Shown: positions 24,206-32,135 of the stretch, piece after piece
How the letters are laid out: each line of letters opens with the position of its first letter
How positions within the stretch are numbered: position 1 is the stretch's first letter
NCBI RefSeq assembly: GCF_004795105.1
Contig: NZ_SSBL01000016.1
Coordinates: forward strand, 99,819-163,818
Source: Streptomyces sp. A0642
GTDB taxonomy: Bacteria > Actinomycetota > Actinomycetes > Streptomycetales > Streptomycetaceae
Length of the DNA: 64,000 bases
Direction of reading: 5' to 3'
Translations under genes and position numbers: made by a program
Notes under the pieces: generated by a model
Seen by the model: only the letters and a program-made list of their open reading frames with translations
Told to the model about the DNA's origin: nothing
Database searches by the model: none

Positions 24206-26626
24206 CTACGCCGCGGCCGGGATCCTCCGCTCCGCCGGGGCCGTGGCCGGGGCGAGAGCGATCTCCAGCACCTGGCGGACGTCCGTGACCGGGTGGACCT
24301 CCAGCGTGTCCAGGACCTCGGCCGGCACGTCGTCCAGGTCCGCCTCGTTCCGCTTCGGGATCACCACGGTGGTGATGCCGGCCCGGTGCGCGGCGAGCAG
24401 CTTCTGCTTCAGGCCGCCGATCGGCAGGACCCGTCCGGTCAGCGAGACCTCACCGGTCATCGCCACGTCCGTGCGGACCAGCCGCCCGGAGAGCAGCGAG
24501 GCCAGCGCCGTGGTCATCGTGATGCCGGCGCTCGGGCCGTCCTTCGGCACGGCGCCCGCCGGGAAGTGGATGTGCGCGCCCCGGTCCTTGAGGTCCGCGA
24601 CCGGCAGTTCCAGTTCCGCGCCGTGCGAGCGCAGGAAGCTCAGCGCGATCTGCGCGGACTCCTTCATGACGTCGCCGAGCTGGCCGGTGAGGGTCAGTCC
24701 GGACGCCCCGGTCTCGGGGTCGGCGAGCGACGCCTCCACGAAGAGCACGTCGCCGCCCGCCCCCGTCACCGCGAGTCCGGTGGCCACGCCCGGCACCGCG
24801 GTGCGGCGCTCGGCCGGGTCCTGGGCGGACTCGGGGACGTGGTGCGGGCGGCCGATGAGACCGCGCAGGTCGTCCTCGGTCACCGTGAACGGCAGCTCGC
24901 GCTCGCCCAGTTCGTGCTGGGCCGCGACCTTGCGGAGCAGCCGGGCGACGGACCGTTCCAGATTCCGGACCCCGGCCTCCCGCGTGTACTCGCCGGCCAG
25001 CTTGCGCAGCGCGGACTCGTCGAGGGTGACCTCGGCCGGCTCCAGGCCGGCCCGCTCCAGCTGGCGCGGGAGCAGGTGGTCTCGGGCGATGACGACCTTC
25101 TCGTCCTCGGTGTAGCCGTCGAGCCTGACCAGTTCCATACGGTCGAGCAGCGCCTCCGGGATGGATTCCAGGACGTTGGCGGTGGCCAGGAAGACGACGT
25201 CGCTGAGGTCGAGCTCGACCTCCAGGTAGTGGTCGCGGAAGGTGTGGTTCTGGGCCGGGTCGAGCACTTCGAGGAGGGCCGCGGCGGGGTCGCCCCGGAA
25301 GTCGGAGCCCACCTTGTCGATCTCGTCGAGCAGGACGACCGGGTTCATCGAACCGGCCTCCTTGATGGCGCGGACGATCCGTCCGGGGAGCGCGCCGACG
25401 TACGTACGCCGGTGCCCGCGGATCTCCGCCTCGTCCCGGACACCGCCGAGCGCGACGCGGACGAACTTGCGGCCCATGGCGTGCGCCACGGACTCGCCGA
25501 GCGAGGTCTTGCCGACGCCGGGCGGCCCGACCAGGGCCAGCACCGCACCGCCGCGCCGGCCTCCGACCACGCCGAGCCCGCGGTCGGCACGCCGCTTGCG
25601 CACCGCGAGGTACTCGGTGATGCGCTCCTTCACGTCCTGCAGGCCCGCGTGTTCGGCGTCGAGGATCTCCTGGGCGCCCTTGATGTCGTACGCGTCCTCG
25701 GTGCGCTCGGTCCACGGCAGTTCTAGGACGGTGTCGAGCCAGGTCCTGATCCAGGAGCCCTCGGGGCTCTGGTCGGAGGAGCGCTCCAGCTTGTCGACCT
25801 CCTTGAGCGCGGCCTCGCGGACGTGCTCGGGGAGGTCGGCGGCCTCGACGCGTGCCCGGTAGTCGTCGGACTCGTCCTCCGGGTCGCCGTTGAGTTCGGA
25901 GAGCTCCTTGCGTACGGCGTCGAGCTGGCGCCGCAGCAGGAACTCGCGCTGCTGCTTGTCGACGCCCTCTTGGACGTCCTTGGCGATGGACTCGGCGACG
26001 TCCTGCTCGGCGAGGTGTTCGCCCAGCCACTGGATGGCGAGCTTCAGCCGGGCGACCGCGTCGGCTGTCTCCAGCAGCCGCACCTTCTGGGCGGTGGTGA
26101 GGAAGGGGGAGTACCCGGAGTTGTCGGCGAGCGCGGAGACGTCGTCGATCTGCTGGACCCGGTCCACGACCTGCCAGGCCCCGCGCTTCTTCAGCCAGCT
26201 GGTGGCGAGCGCCTTGTACTCCTTGACCAGTTCGGCGACGGCTCCGGGGACGGGGTCGGGGACGGAGACGTCGACCCGGCTCCCCTCCACCCAGAGCGCG
26301 GCACCCGGCCCGCTGGTCCCGGCCCCGATGCGCACGCGTCCGCGTCCGCGGATGAGGGCGCCCGGGTCACCGTCCGAGAGCCGTCCGACCTGCTCGACGG
26401 TCCCGATGACACCGATCCCGGTGTAGGTCCCGTCGATCCGCGGAACGAGCAGCACCTCGGGCTTGCCGCCACCCTCGCGGGCCGCGGCCTGCGCGGCCTC
26501 CACCGCAGCGCGTACCTCGCTGTCGGACAGGTCCAGAGGCACCACCATTCCGGGCAGCACGACCTCGTCGTCGAGCGGCAGCACGGGCAGGGTGAGCGGA
26601 GTGACCGCATTGGACTCAGTAGCCAT
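24206..26626 (-). CDS. lon: Lon ATP-dependent protease
   Basis: 806 aa from ATG 26626, preceded by AAGGGGAG. Full LonA layout: N-terminal substrate domain, coiled region, AAA+ module with Walker A GPPGVGKT (K373), and a C-terminal protease domain with catalytic S699 in KDGPSAG and K740 in GGLKQK. Cytosolic protease that degrades misfolded and specific regulatory proteins. A HAIR-type HspR site lies just upstream, so it is likely heat-shock induced by derepression. Confidence 0.97.
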   Translation of the reverse strand: MATESNAVTPLTLPVLPLDDEVVLPGMVVPLDLSDSEVRAAVEAAQAAAREGGGKPEVLLVPRIDGTYTGIGVIGTVEQVGRLSDGDPGALIRGRGRVRIGAGTSGPGAALWVEGSRVDVSVPDPVPGAVAELVKEYKALATSWLKKRGAWQVVDRVQQIDDVSALADNSGYSPFLTTAQKVRLLETADAVARLKLAIQWLGEHLAEQDVAESIAKDVQEGVDKQQREFLLRRQLDAVRKELSELNGDPEDESDDYRARVEAADLPEHVREAALKEVDKLERSSDQSPEGSWIRTWLDTVLELPWTERTEDAYDIKGAQEILDAEHAGLQDVKERITEYLAVRKRRADRGLGVVGGRRGGAVLALVGPPGVGKTSLGESVAHAMGRKFVRVALGGVRDEAEIRGHRRTYVGALPGRIVRAIKEAGSMNPVVLLDEIDKVGSDFRGDPAAALLEVLDPAQNHTFRDHYLEVELDLSDVVFLATANVLESIPEALLDRMELVRLDGYTEDEKVVIARDHLLPRQLERAGLEPAEVTLDESALRKLAGEYTREAGVRNLERSVARLLRKVAAQHELGERELPFTVTEDDLRGLIGRPHHVPESAQDPAERRTAVPGVATGLAVTGAGGDVLFVEASLADPETGASGLTLTGQLGDVMKESAQIALSFLRSHGAELELPVADLKDRGAHIHFPAGAVPKDGPSAGITMTTALASLLSGRLVRTDVAMTGEVSLTGRVLPIGGLKQKLLAAHRAGITTVVIPKRNEADLDDVPAEVLDTLEVHPVTDVRQVLEIALAPATAPAERRIPAAA

Positions 26627-26647
26627 GATCTCCCCTTCGGCAGTCAA

Positions 26648-26668
26648 GTTGAGCTATGCAGACTCAAT
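26648..26668 (-). promoter_or_regulatory. HAIR element (HspR-binding site) upstream of lon
   Basis: gTTGAGc-N7-ACTCAAt matches the CTTGAGT-N7-ACTCAAG consensus at 12 of 14 positions, 22 bases before the lon start. HspR is known to repress dnaK, clpB and lon in Streptomyces. Confidence 0.85.
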
Positions 26669-26715
26669 GCTCCTCGGCTGCCGAATGTTCCCCGGCTCGT
26701 GTTCGCTGTGAGCGA

Positions 26716-27159
26716 TCACCCGGTCCCGGGCGCGCTTCGGGGGGCTCGGGGGACCTGGGCACGGATGGTCTTCCCCGTGTCCGGCCCACGGATGACGGTC
26801 AGGCCGGTGGTGAGGTGGCGGACCATGTGCCAGCCGAAGCCCCCGCTCCCCCCGTTCAGATCGGGCGCGCGCTCGCGGGGCGGTACCGGGCTCGGGTCGC
26901 TGACCTCGACGGTGACGACGTCGTCGGTGGCGGAGAGCGCCATGGCGTAACGACCGCCGCCGTGACGCAGCGCGTTGGTGACGAGCTCGGAGACCACCAG
27001 CACGAGGCTGTCCCCCGCGGTGCGATCCACGGCCGGGACGAGGCTGACGACGAAGGCGCGGGCGGCCTCCCGTGCCCGGCGGATGCTGCTCGGATCCGCA
27101 CCGCGCACCACGGTCGACACAGAGTGTGTGGAGGCGACAGCGGTCTGCGTGCTGTTCAT
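26716..27159 (-). CDS. Anti-sigma-type HATPase (RsbW/SpoIIAB-like)
   Basis: 147 aa from ATG 27159. A stand-alone GHKL ATPase domain: N-box ELVTNALRHGGG, G1 EVSDPSP (degenerate; usually DxGxG) and G2 GGFGWHMV. Streptomyces encode many such proteins, which bind sigma factors or anti-anti-sigma proteins or act as serine kinases; targets are unknown. Upstream, ATTATG at 27184-27189 read on the minus strand gives a CATAAT -10 box. It stands beside a larger set of partner-switching genes. Confidence 0.87.
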   Translation of the reverse strand: MNSTQTAVASTHSVSTVVRGADPSSIRRAREAARAFVVSLVPAVDRTAGDSLVLVVSELVTNALRHGGGRYAMALSATDDVVTVEVSDPSPVPPRERAPDLNGGSGGFGWHMVRHLTTGLTVIRGPDTGKTIRAQVPRAPRSAPGTG

Positions 27160-27349
27160 GCGTATTCACCCACCTGTCTATCGATTATGCCGCTTTGCAG
27201 TGCTGAGGCTTGTGCCCCGACCCCCTCCCTCCACACCTGCCCCGCCACGCCCCCGGGCCTCCGTCCACCCCGCCGGGAGACAGAAAACCGCCACCAGGAC
27301 AGGGAGGGAATCTGTCGTGGCAGCGGCGGAAACGCGAGGCCGGAGGGGA

Positions 27350-27838
27350 TCAGGCGGTTGCTTGGCGGCCCTCGGTCCAGGAGTGGTCGTCGACCGCGTC
27401 GCACAGGGCGCCGAGTCCCGTGGCGAGGGCGCGCTGGGCTTCGGGGGTCATACGGCTCATCGCCTGACGCAGGGCCTCCTGCCTGCGGTGGCGGAGGCCG
27501 TGCAGATGCGCGATGCCGGCCTCGGTGAGCTCCAGCTGTATCTCGCGGCGGTCCTGCGGACGCGGGGTCCGGCGGAGGAATCCGGCCGCCTGGAGGCGGT
27601 CGCAGAGCCGGGTGACGGAGGGGGCGGCCGCGGAGAGGTGGCGGCCCAGCGCGCCCAGATTGATGCCGGGTTCGCGTTCGACGATGTACAGCACACGGGT
27701 CTGAGCGGCGGAGAGGGGGGCGGTGCCGAACTCGGCGCGGCCGCGCTCCCAGGCCAGTTCGAGGAGTTCCAGGACCTGGCTGACCTCGGGCACGACAGGG
27801 GATGCATGCTGTGTGAGATCGGTGAGGGTCTTGTGCAT
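27350..27838 (-). CDS. MarR-family transcriptional regulator
   Basis: 162 aa from ATG 27838; GGGAG lies seven bases upstream. Core: PLSAAQTRVLYIVEREPG, INLGALGRHLSAAAPSVTRL HTH, and TPRPQDRREIQLELTEAG wing. Divergent from the SpoIIE-like phosphatase gene with 96 bp between starts, a classical arrangement for local control. Distinct from the MarR gene at 21.5 kb. Confidence 0.93.
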   Translation of the reverse strand: MHKTLTDLTQHASPVVPEVSQVLELLELAWERGRAEFGTAPLSAAQTRVLYIVEREPGINLGALGRHLSAAAPSVTRLCDRLQAAGFLRRTPRPQDRREIQLELTEAGIAHLHGLRHRRQEALRQAMSRMTPEAQRALATGLGALCDAVDDHSWTEGRQATA

Positions 27839-27934
27839 GTGAAACTCCCGAGTGGGCGTTCGCGCCCGTTCCGGCTGGTCGTTCTGGGCAGTCGCATAGA
27901 TGAAGATATGTGAAGGAAAGAAGGACCGGTACCC

Positions 27935-29122
27935 GTGGACAGACCCAGCGCGGTCGAACGCTCCCTGCGCGAGGCCGCGCCTCACGAGATTTTCGACGTG
28001 ATCAGCTCCCTGGTGAAGCGCCGCCACCGCGCTCGGACGGTGGAGCTGTTGATGGCCGACTACGCCATGACGAGGCTGCAGCCCGTGGGCGTACTGCCGC
28101 ACACCCGCACACCGGTGTCGGTGCACGACAGTGGTCCCGGCCGTGCGTTCGGCGCCCAGGCACCGCACTGCGTGTACGACGGCCCCGGTTCCATGGTGAC
28201 GGCTTATCTGCCGGTCAGCGTCCGGGGGGACCGGCTGGGGGTCCTGAGCGTCGCTCTGCCCGTGGGGGAAGGCGGCCTGCCGCCAGAGGTGCTGGAGGAG
28301 CTCAGGGACTGTGCCGACGCGCTCGCGCACGAGCTGGTGGTCGCCGAGCGGGACACCGATCTGTTCCTTCAGGCACGCCGGACGGAGCGGCTGACCCTGG
28401 CCGCCGAAATGCAGTGGCAGCTGCTGCCCGGGCGTTCCTGCGCCCGGCCCGAGTACAGCCTCGGCGCCCAGCTGGAGCCCGCGTACGCCATCTTCGGCGA
28501 CTGCTTCGACTGGTCGGCCTCGGCCGACGACCTGTACGTGACCGTCAGCAACGGCATGGGGGAAGGCATCGAAGCCGCGCTGCTGACCAACCTCGCGATC
28601 AACGCCCTGCGCAATGCCCGCCGGGCCGGTCTCGACCTCGGCGATCAGGCCTATCTGGCCGATCAGGCCATCTTCGGGCAGCACCGGGGGAGCCGGTATC
28701 TGTCGACGCTGCTGCTCAGGTTCCATCTCCCGACCGGCGGCGTGGAGATCATCGATGCCGGTTCCCCGCGCATCTGGCGGCTGCGCAAGGGCGTGGTCGA
28801 GCCGATCGATCTGGAGGGGCAGATGCCCTTGGGGATGTTCGAGGACACCGCGTACGTCCCCCAGCGCTTCGAGGTCGAGCCCGGGGACCGTCTGCTGTTC
28901 ATCAGTGACGGGGTGTACGACGCGCTGTCGCCGGGCGGGGAGAGGTACAGCCTGCGCGCGCTCGCGGGATCGATCAGCAGCACCCGCATGCTGCCCGCCT
29001 CGCAGGTGCCCAGGGCGATGCTCCAGGAGCTGCTGGGGCACCGCGGCTCCGGACCGGCCGCCGACGACTCGCTGGTGCTGTGTCTGGACTGGCACGGCCG
29101 CCCCGCCGCGAAGCGCGGCTGA
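27935..29122 (+). CDS. SpoIIE/RsbU-type PP2C phosphatase, partly degenerate
   Basis: 395 aa from GTG 27935 (GGAAAGAAGGA upstream). The first about 130 residues resemble a GAF-like sensor, then a short coiled segment and a PP2C-SpoIIE domain (about 165-385). AIFGDCFDW stands for the usual GGDxYD, VTVSNGMGEG for VxDVxGHG (Asp to Asn, His to Glu), while LLFISDGVYDA and ADDSLVLCL keep their aspartates. So one metal ligand is altered; activity may be low or only regulatory. Next to a MarR regulator and upstream of the rsbRST operon. Confidence 0.88.
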   Translation: MDRPSAVERSLREAAPHEIFDVISSLVKRRHRARTVELLMADYAMTRLQPVGVLPHTRTPVSVHDSGPGRAFGAQAPHCVYDGPGSMVTAYLPVSVRGDRLGVLSVALPVGEGGLPPEVLEELRDCADALAHELVVAERDTDLFLQARRTERLTLAAEMQWQLLPGRSCARPEYSLGAQLEPAYAIFGDCFDWSASADDLYVTVSNGMGEGIEAALLTNLAINALRNARRAGLDLGDQAYLADQAIFGQHRGSRYLSTLLLRFHLPTGGVEIIDAGSPRIWRLRKGVVEPIDLEGQMPLGMFEDTAYVPQRFEVEPGDRLLFISDGVYDALSPGGERYSLRALAGSISSTRMLPASQVPRAMLQELLGHRGSGPAADDSLVLCLDWHGRPAAKRG

Positions 29123-29252
29123 CGGCGCCCTCCGGTCGCGGCCGGGCGGGCCGCCGCGGGGCTGCGCCGGTCCGCCACTCCCCCCGCGGGTGAGCGACCG
29201 GCGGGACGGGTCGCCCCCTGCGCCGCGGCCGGGGGGCGGCGGCGGCCGGCAC

Positions 29253-29297
29253 TTGCGCATACAGCGCCGCTCGCTATATTTGCCGGACGGCAAATAT
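29253..29297 (+). promoter_or_regulatory. Promoter and 22-bp perfect palindrome upstream of rsbR
   Basis: TTGCGC (29253-29258), 16 bases, TATATT (29275-29280) form a promoter, and ATATTTGCCG-GA-CGGCAAATAT (29276-29297) is a perfect dyad with 10-bp arms beginning inside the -10 box. It is unusually AT-rich for this genome and lies about 90 bases before the rsbR start. Best read as an operator for tight control of the rsb operon; the binding protein is unknown, the neighbouring MarR being one candidate. Confidence 0.7.
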
Positions 29298-29388
29298 TAG
29301 CCGTGTGGGTGGCACGCGTCTTCCCGCACAGATCGCGACCCCGGACCGGCCCCCGCGGCGGACCGGCGTCGCGAGTGAGGGGTATCTG

Positions 29389-30267
29389 GTGAACGTCAGC
29401 GAGACCACCATACGTAAGCGAGTGCGCACGGCTCTGGACGAGCACGCCGACACGATCGCCGACCGGTGGGTCCAGCTCCAGCTGGAGAGCAGCGAGACGG
29501 GGACCGGGATCGGCGAGACCGAATTGCGTGAGGAGTCGGACGCCCTGGTGGCCGCCCTCTCGGCGAGTCTGGCCGGCGCCCTTCCGGTGGAGCGGGCGGT
29601 GTCGGCCCATCCCGAGCTCAACCGTGCGGTCACCGAACTCTCCATGCGCCGGGCCCGGGGAGGCGCCTCTCCCACCGTCACGTCGCTCGCCGTGCTGACG
29701 CTCAAGCAGGCCCTGCTGGAGTCCGTGCAGGGCACCGTGAGCGACACCGGCGAGCTCCTGGCCGTAGCCCTGATGATCAACAGGCTGCTGGACGCGGCCG
29801 GCGTGCTGTCCTTCAGCACGTACGTCGAGGGCCGTGAGGAGATCATCGGGCGGCAGAGCCGGCAACTGCTGGAGCTGTCGACGCCCGTCGTACGCCTGTG
29901 GCGTCATGTGCTCGCGGTGCCGCTGATCGGCACCCTGGACACCGCGCGCACCCAGGTCGTCATGGAGAACCTGCTCCAGGAGATCCAGGCCCACGAGGCG
30001 CTGGTGGCCATCATCGACATCACCGCGGTCCCCACCGTCGACACCGTGGTGGCGCAGCACCTGATGCAGACGGTCAGCGCGGTGCGGCTGATGGGAGCGG
30101 ACTGCGTCATCAGCGGGATCCGGCCTCCGATCGCGATGACCATCGCCCAGCTGGGGATCGACCTGTCCTCGATCCTCACCCGGGCCACCCTCGCCGACGC
30201 CCTGTCGGCCGCGATCCAGCTGACCGAGGAAACGCCGTCGCACGCCGGACCGGCGGTGATCCGGTGA
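29389..30267 (+). CDS. rsbR: RsbR-type stressosome protein with STAS domain
   Basis: 292 aa from GTG 29389 (GAGGGG upstream). Helical N-terminal RsbRD-like sensor domain of about 160 residues, then a STAS domain with DITAVPTVDTVVAQHL; T219 occupies the position phosphorylated by RsbT in B. subtilis RsbR, with T212/T216 nearby. In stressosomes RsbR and RsbS form the large scaffold that holds RsbT until stress. Stop overlaps the next start by 4 bases (GTGA). Confidence 0.92.
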   Translation: MNVSETTIRKRVRTALDEHADTIADRWVQLQLESSETGTGIGETELREESDALVAALSASLAGALPVERAVSAHPELNRAVTELSMRRARGGASPTVTSLAVLTLKQALLESVQGTVSDTGELLAVALMINRLLDAAGVLSFSTYVEGREEIIGRQSRQLLELSTPVVRLWRHVLAVPLIGTLDTARTQVVMENLLQEIQAHEALVAIIDITAVPTVDTVVAQHLMQTVSAVRLMGADCVISGIRPPIAMTIAQLGIDLSSILTRATLADALSAAIQLTEETPSHAGPAVIR

Positions 30268-30674
30268 CCGGGCGGCCCCTTGCGGGCGTGCCCATTCTGC
30301 GGCTCGGCGACGTACTGGTCACCGGACTCCTCGACGAACTCGACGACAAGTCGGCCCTGGCCTTCACCGATGAACTCACCCGGCGGATCACCGCGGACGA
30401 AGCGCGGGGGGTGCTCATCGACGTCTCCCGCCTGGAGATCATCGACTCCTTCGTAGCCCGCACGCTCATGGAGCTGACGACCATGGCCAGGCTCCTCGGC
30501 GCCCGGGTCATCGTGGCCGGGATGCTCCCCCCGGTGACGATGACCCTGGTGGAACTGGGGATCGAGCTGAGCGGGGTGGAGACCGCGCTCAACGCGGAAC
30601 GGGGCATGGCCCTGCTCGGCTGGCAACGCAGCCCGCGGCTCCCCGAGGGGGCGCCCCGTGCTGCGCTCCGTTGA
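30264..30674 (+). CDS. rsbS: RsbS-type STAS protein
   Basis: 136 aa from GTG 30264. A stand-alone STAS domain (PILRLGDVLVTGLLDELDD, then VLIDVSRLEIIDSFVARTL) with S62 at the site phosphorylated by RsbT. Together with RsbR it would make the stressosome core. Overlaps both neighbours (4 bases with rsbR, 17 with rsbT), so translation is coupled. Confidence 0.93.
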   Translation: MTGRPLAGVPILRLGDVLVTGLLDELDDKSALAFTDELTRRITADEARGVLIDVSRLEIIDSFVARTLMELTTMARLLGARVIVAGMLPPVTMTLVELGIELSGVETALNAERGMALLGWQRSPRLPEGAPRAALR

Positions 30675-31122
30675 GCCCACCCCGTCCCCCGCGAAGGCCC
30701 GTGACCCCGGAGCCCGGCGCGAGGAGACCGAGTCGTACCCGGTGCGGACGGAGGAGGACCTGCTGGCGGCGCGCCACGCCGTACGGGCCGCCACCCTCGC
30801 CCTCGGATTCGGCATCGTCGACCAGACGCGCGTCGTCACGGCCGCCAGCGAACTCGTACGCAACGCCTACATCCACGGCGGCGGCGGCACCCTCACCCTC
30901 AGCTTCCCGGAGCGGCCGGGCGGACGGGGGCTGCGGCTCGTCATCAGCGACGAGGGCCCCGGCATCGAGGACGTCGAGGAAGCCATGAAGGACGGGTACA
31001 CCACGGGGGCCGGCCTCGGTCACGGGCTCGGCGGGGCGCGACGCCTGATGGACGACTTCTCCGTCGTCTCGGCGCCGGGCCGGGGCACCACCATCACCAC
31101 CACCCGATGGACGAATCCATGA
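30658..31122 (+). CDS. rsbT: RsbT-type serine kinase (GHKL ATPase)
   Basis: 154 aa from GTG 30658. N-box ELVRNAYIHGGGG, G1 DEGPGIED and G2 GAGLGHGLGGARRLMD are intact, so it should bind ATP and phosphorylate the RsbR/RsbS STAS sites. A roughly 27-residue N-terminal extension precedes the core. In B. subtilis, released RsbT activates the RsbU phosphatase; a SpoIIE-type phosphatase is encoded two genes downstream here. Confidence 0.93.
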   Translation: MLRSVEPTPSPAKARDPGARREETESYPVRTEEDLLAARHAVRAATLALGFGIVDQTRVVTAASELVRNAYIHGGGGTLTLSFPERPGGRGLRLVISDEGPGIEDVEEAMKDGYTTGAGLGHGLGGARRLMDDFSVVSAPGRGTTITTTRWTNP

Positions 31123-32135
31123 CACCGGCGGTCACCGGGGCGACCGTCCAGATCCGCATCGACCACCACAGCGCCGTGCAGGTCGCCGCGGAAGCGGCCC
31201 GCACCCTCGCGGAACAGTGCGGTCTGACCGGGTCCCTGCCCGACCGCGCGGCGGTGCTGGCCTCGGAGCTCGCCGGAAACGTCGACAAGCACGCCACCGG
31301 CGGTGCGGTCTACCTCCAGCCGCTCCTGATGGGCGGAGGGATGGAGATCGTCGCCGTCGACCGCGGACCCGGCATCGACGACCTCGCGCGCGCGCTCACC
31401 GACGGGTACAGCACCACCGCCACCCTGGGGGCCGGACTGGGAGCCATCCGCCGCATCGCCACGGAGGTCACCATCCGCACGGAGCCGGGCATCGGCACCC
31501 TCGTCTGCGCGCGGCTCACCGGGCCGGACCACCGGCACCGGGCCCAGCTGGACGCCGGCTCCGCCTGTCTTCCGATCGAGGGCCAGCAGCTCTGCGGCGA
31601 CGCGTGCGCGTCGGCGGACACGGCCGGCAGCCGTACCGCGCTCGTCGTGGACGGTCTCGGGCACGGCCCCGAGGCATCGGAGGCGGCACAGGCCGCCCTG
31701 CGCGTCTTCCGCCGGGCGCCGGACCGCGCGCTGCCCGACATGCTCACCTCCGTCCACCGCTCCCTGCGCCACACACGCGGCGCCGCCGTCGGCATCATGC
31801 GCCTCCACCAGGGCCGGGCCGAATACTGCGGGGCCGGCAACATCCGCGCCTCCGTCGTCACCCACCAGGGCATCCGCCCCTGGGTGACCGGCCGCCCCGG
31901 CGTCGTCGGATGGAACATGCCCACCCCCCAGACCCACACTCTCCCCACGGATCAAGGAGCCATCGCCGTGCTCCACTCGGACGGCATCAACCCGCGCTGG
32001 GCGCTCACGCCCTCGCCCTTCCTGCTGAGACTGCCCCCCAGCCTGCTCCCGGCAGCGGTCGCGCACACCCATCGCTCCACGCGCGACGACGCGACCGTCC
32101 TCGCCGCCCGGGCGCCGGGCGGCCCCTTTGCCTGA
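31119..32135 (+). CDS. Fusion of RsbT-like ATPase and RsbX-like PP2C phosphatase
   Basis: 338 aa from ATG 31119, which overlaps the rsbT stop as ATGA (ATG 31107 would add four residues). Residues 1-125 are a GHKL ATPase (ELAGNVDKHATGG, DRGPGIDD, GAGLGAIRR); residues about 140-338 are a compact PP2C-like domain (ALVVDGLGHGPEASEAA, YCGAGNIRAS, AVLHSDGINPRW, RDDATVLAAR) like RsbX, which dephosphorylates RsbR and RsbS. Such a kinase-plus-phosphatase fusion could both read and reset the stressosome. The link is inference from order and family. Confidence 0.9.
   Translation: MTPAVTGATVQIRIDHHSAVQVAAEAARTLAEQCGLTGSLPDRAAVLASELAGNVDKHATGGAVYLQPLLMGGGMEIVAVDRGPGIDDLARALTDGYSTTATLGAGLGAIRRIATEVTIRTEPGIGTLVCARLTGPDHRHRAQLDAGSACLPIEGQQLCGDACASADTAGSRTALVVDGLGHGPEASEAAQAALRVFRRAPDRALPDMLTSVHRSLRHTRGAAVGIMRLHQGRAEYCGAGNIRASVVTHQGIRPWVTGRPGVVGWNMPTPQTHTLPTDQGAIAVLHSDGINPRWALTPSPFLLRLPPSLLPAAVAHTHRSTRDDATVLAARAPGGPFA

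Noticed and set aside
27839..29293. Extension of the MarR frame far upstream on the minus strand
   Set aside because: It runs antisense to the phosphatase gene and has no MarR-like sequence; ATG 27838 with GGGAG is the proper start.
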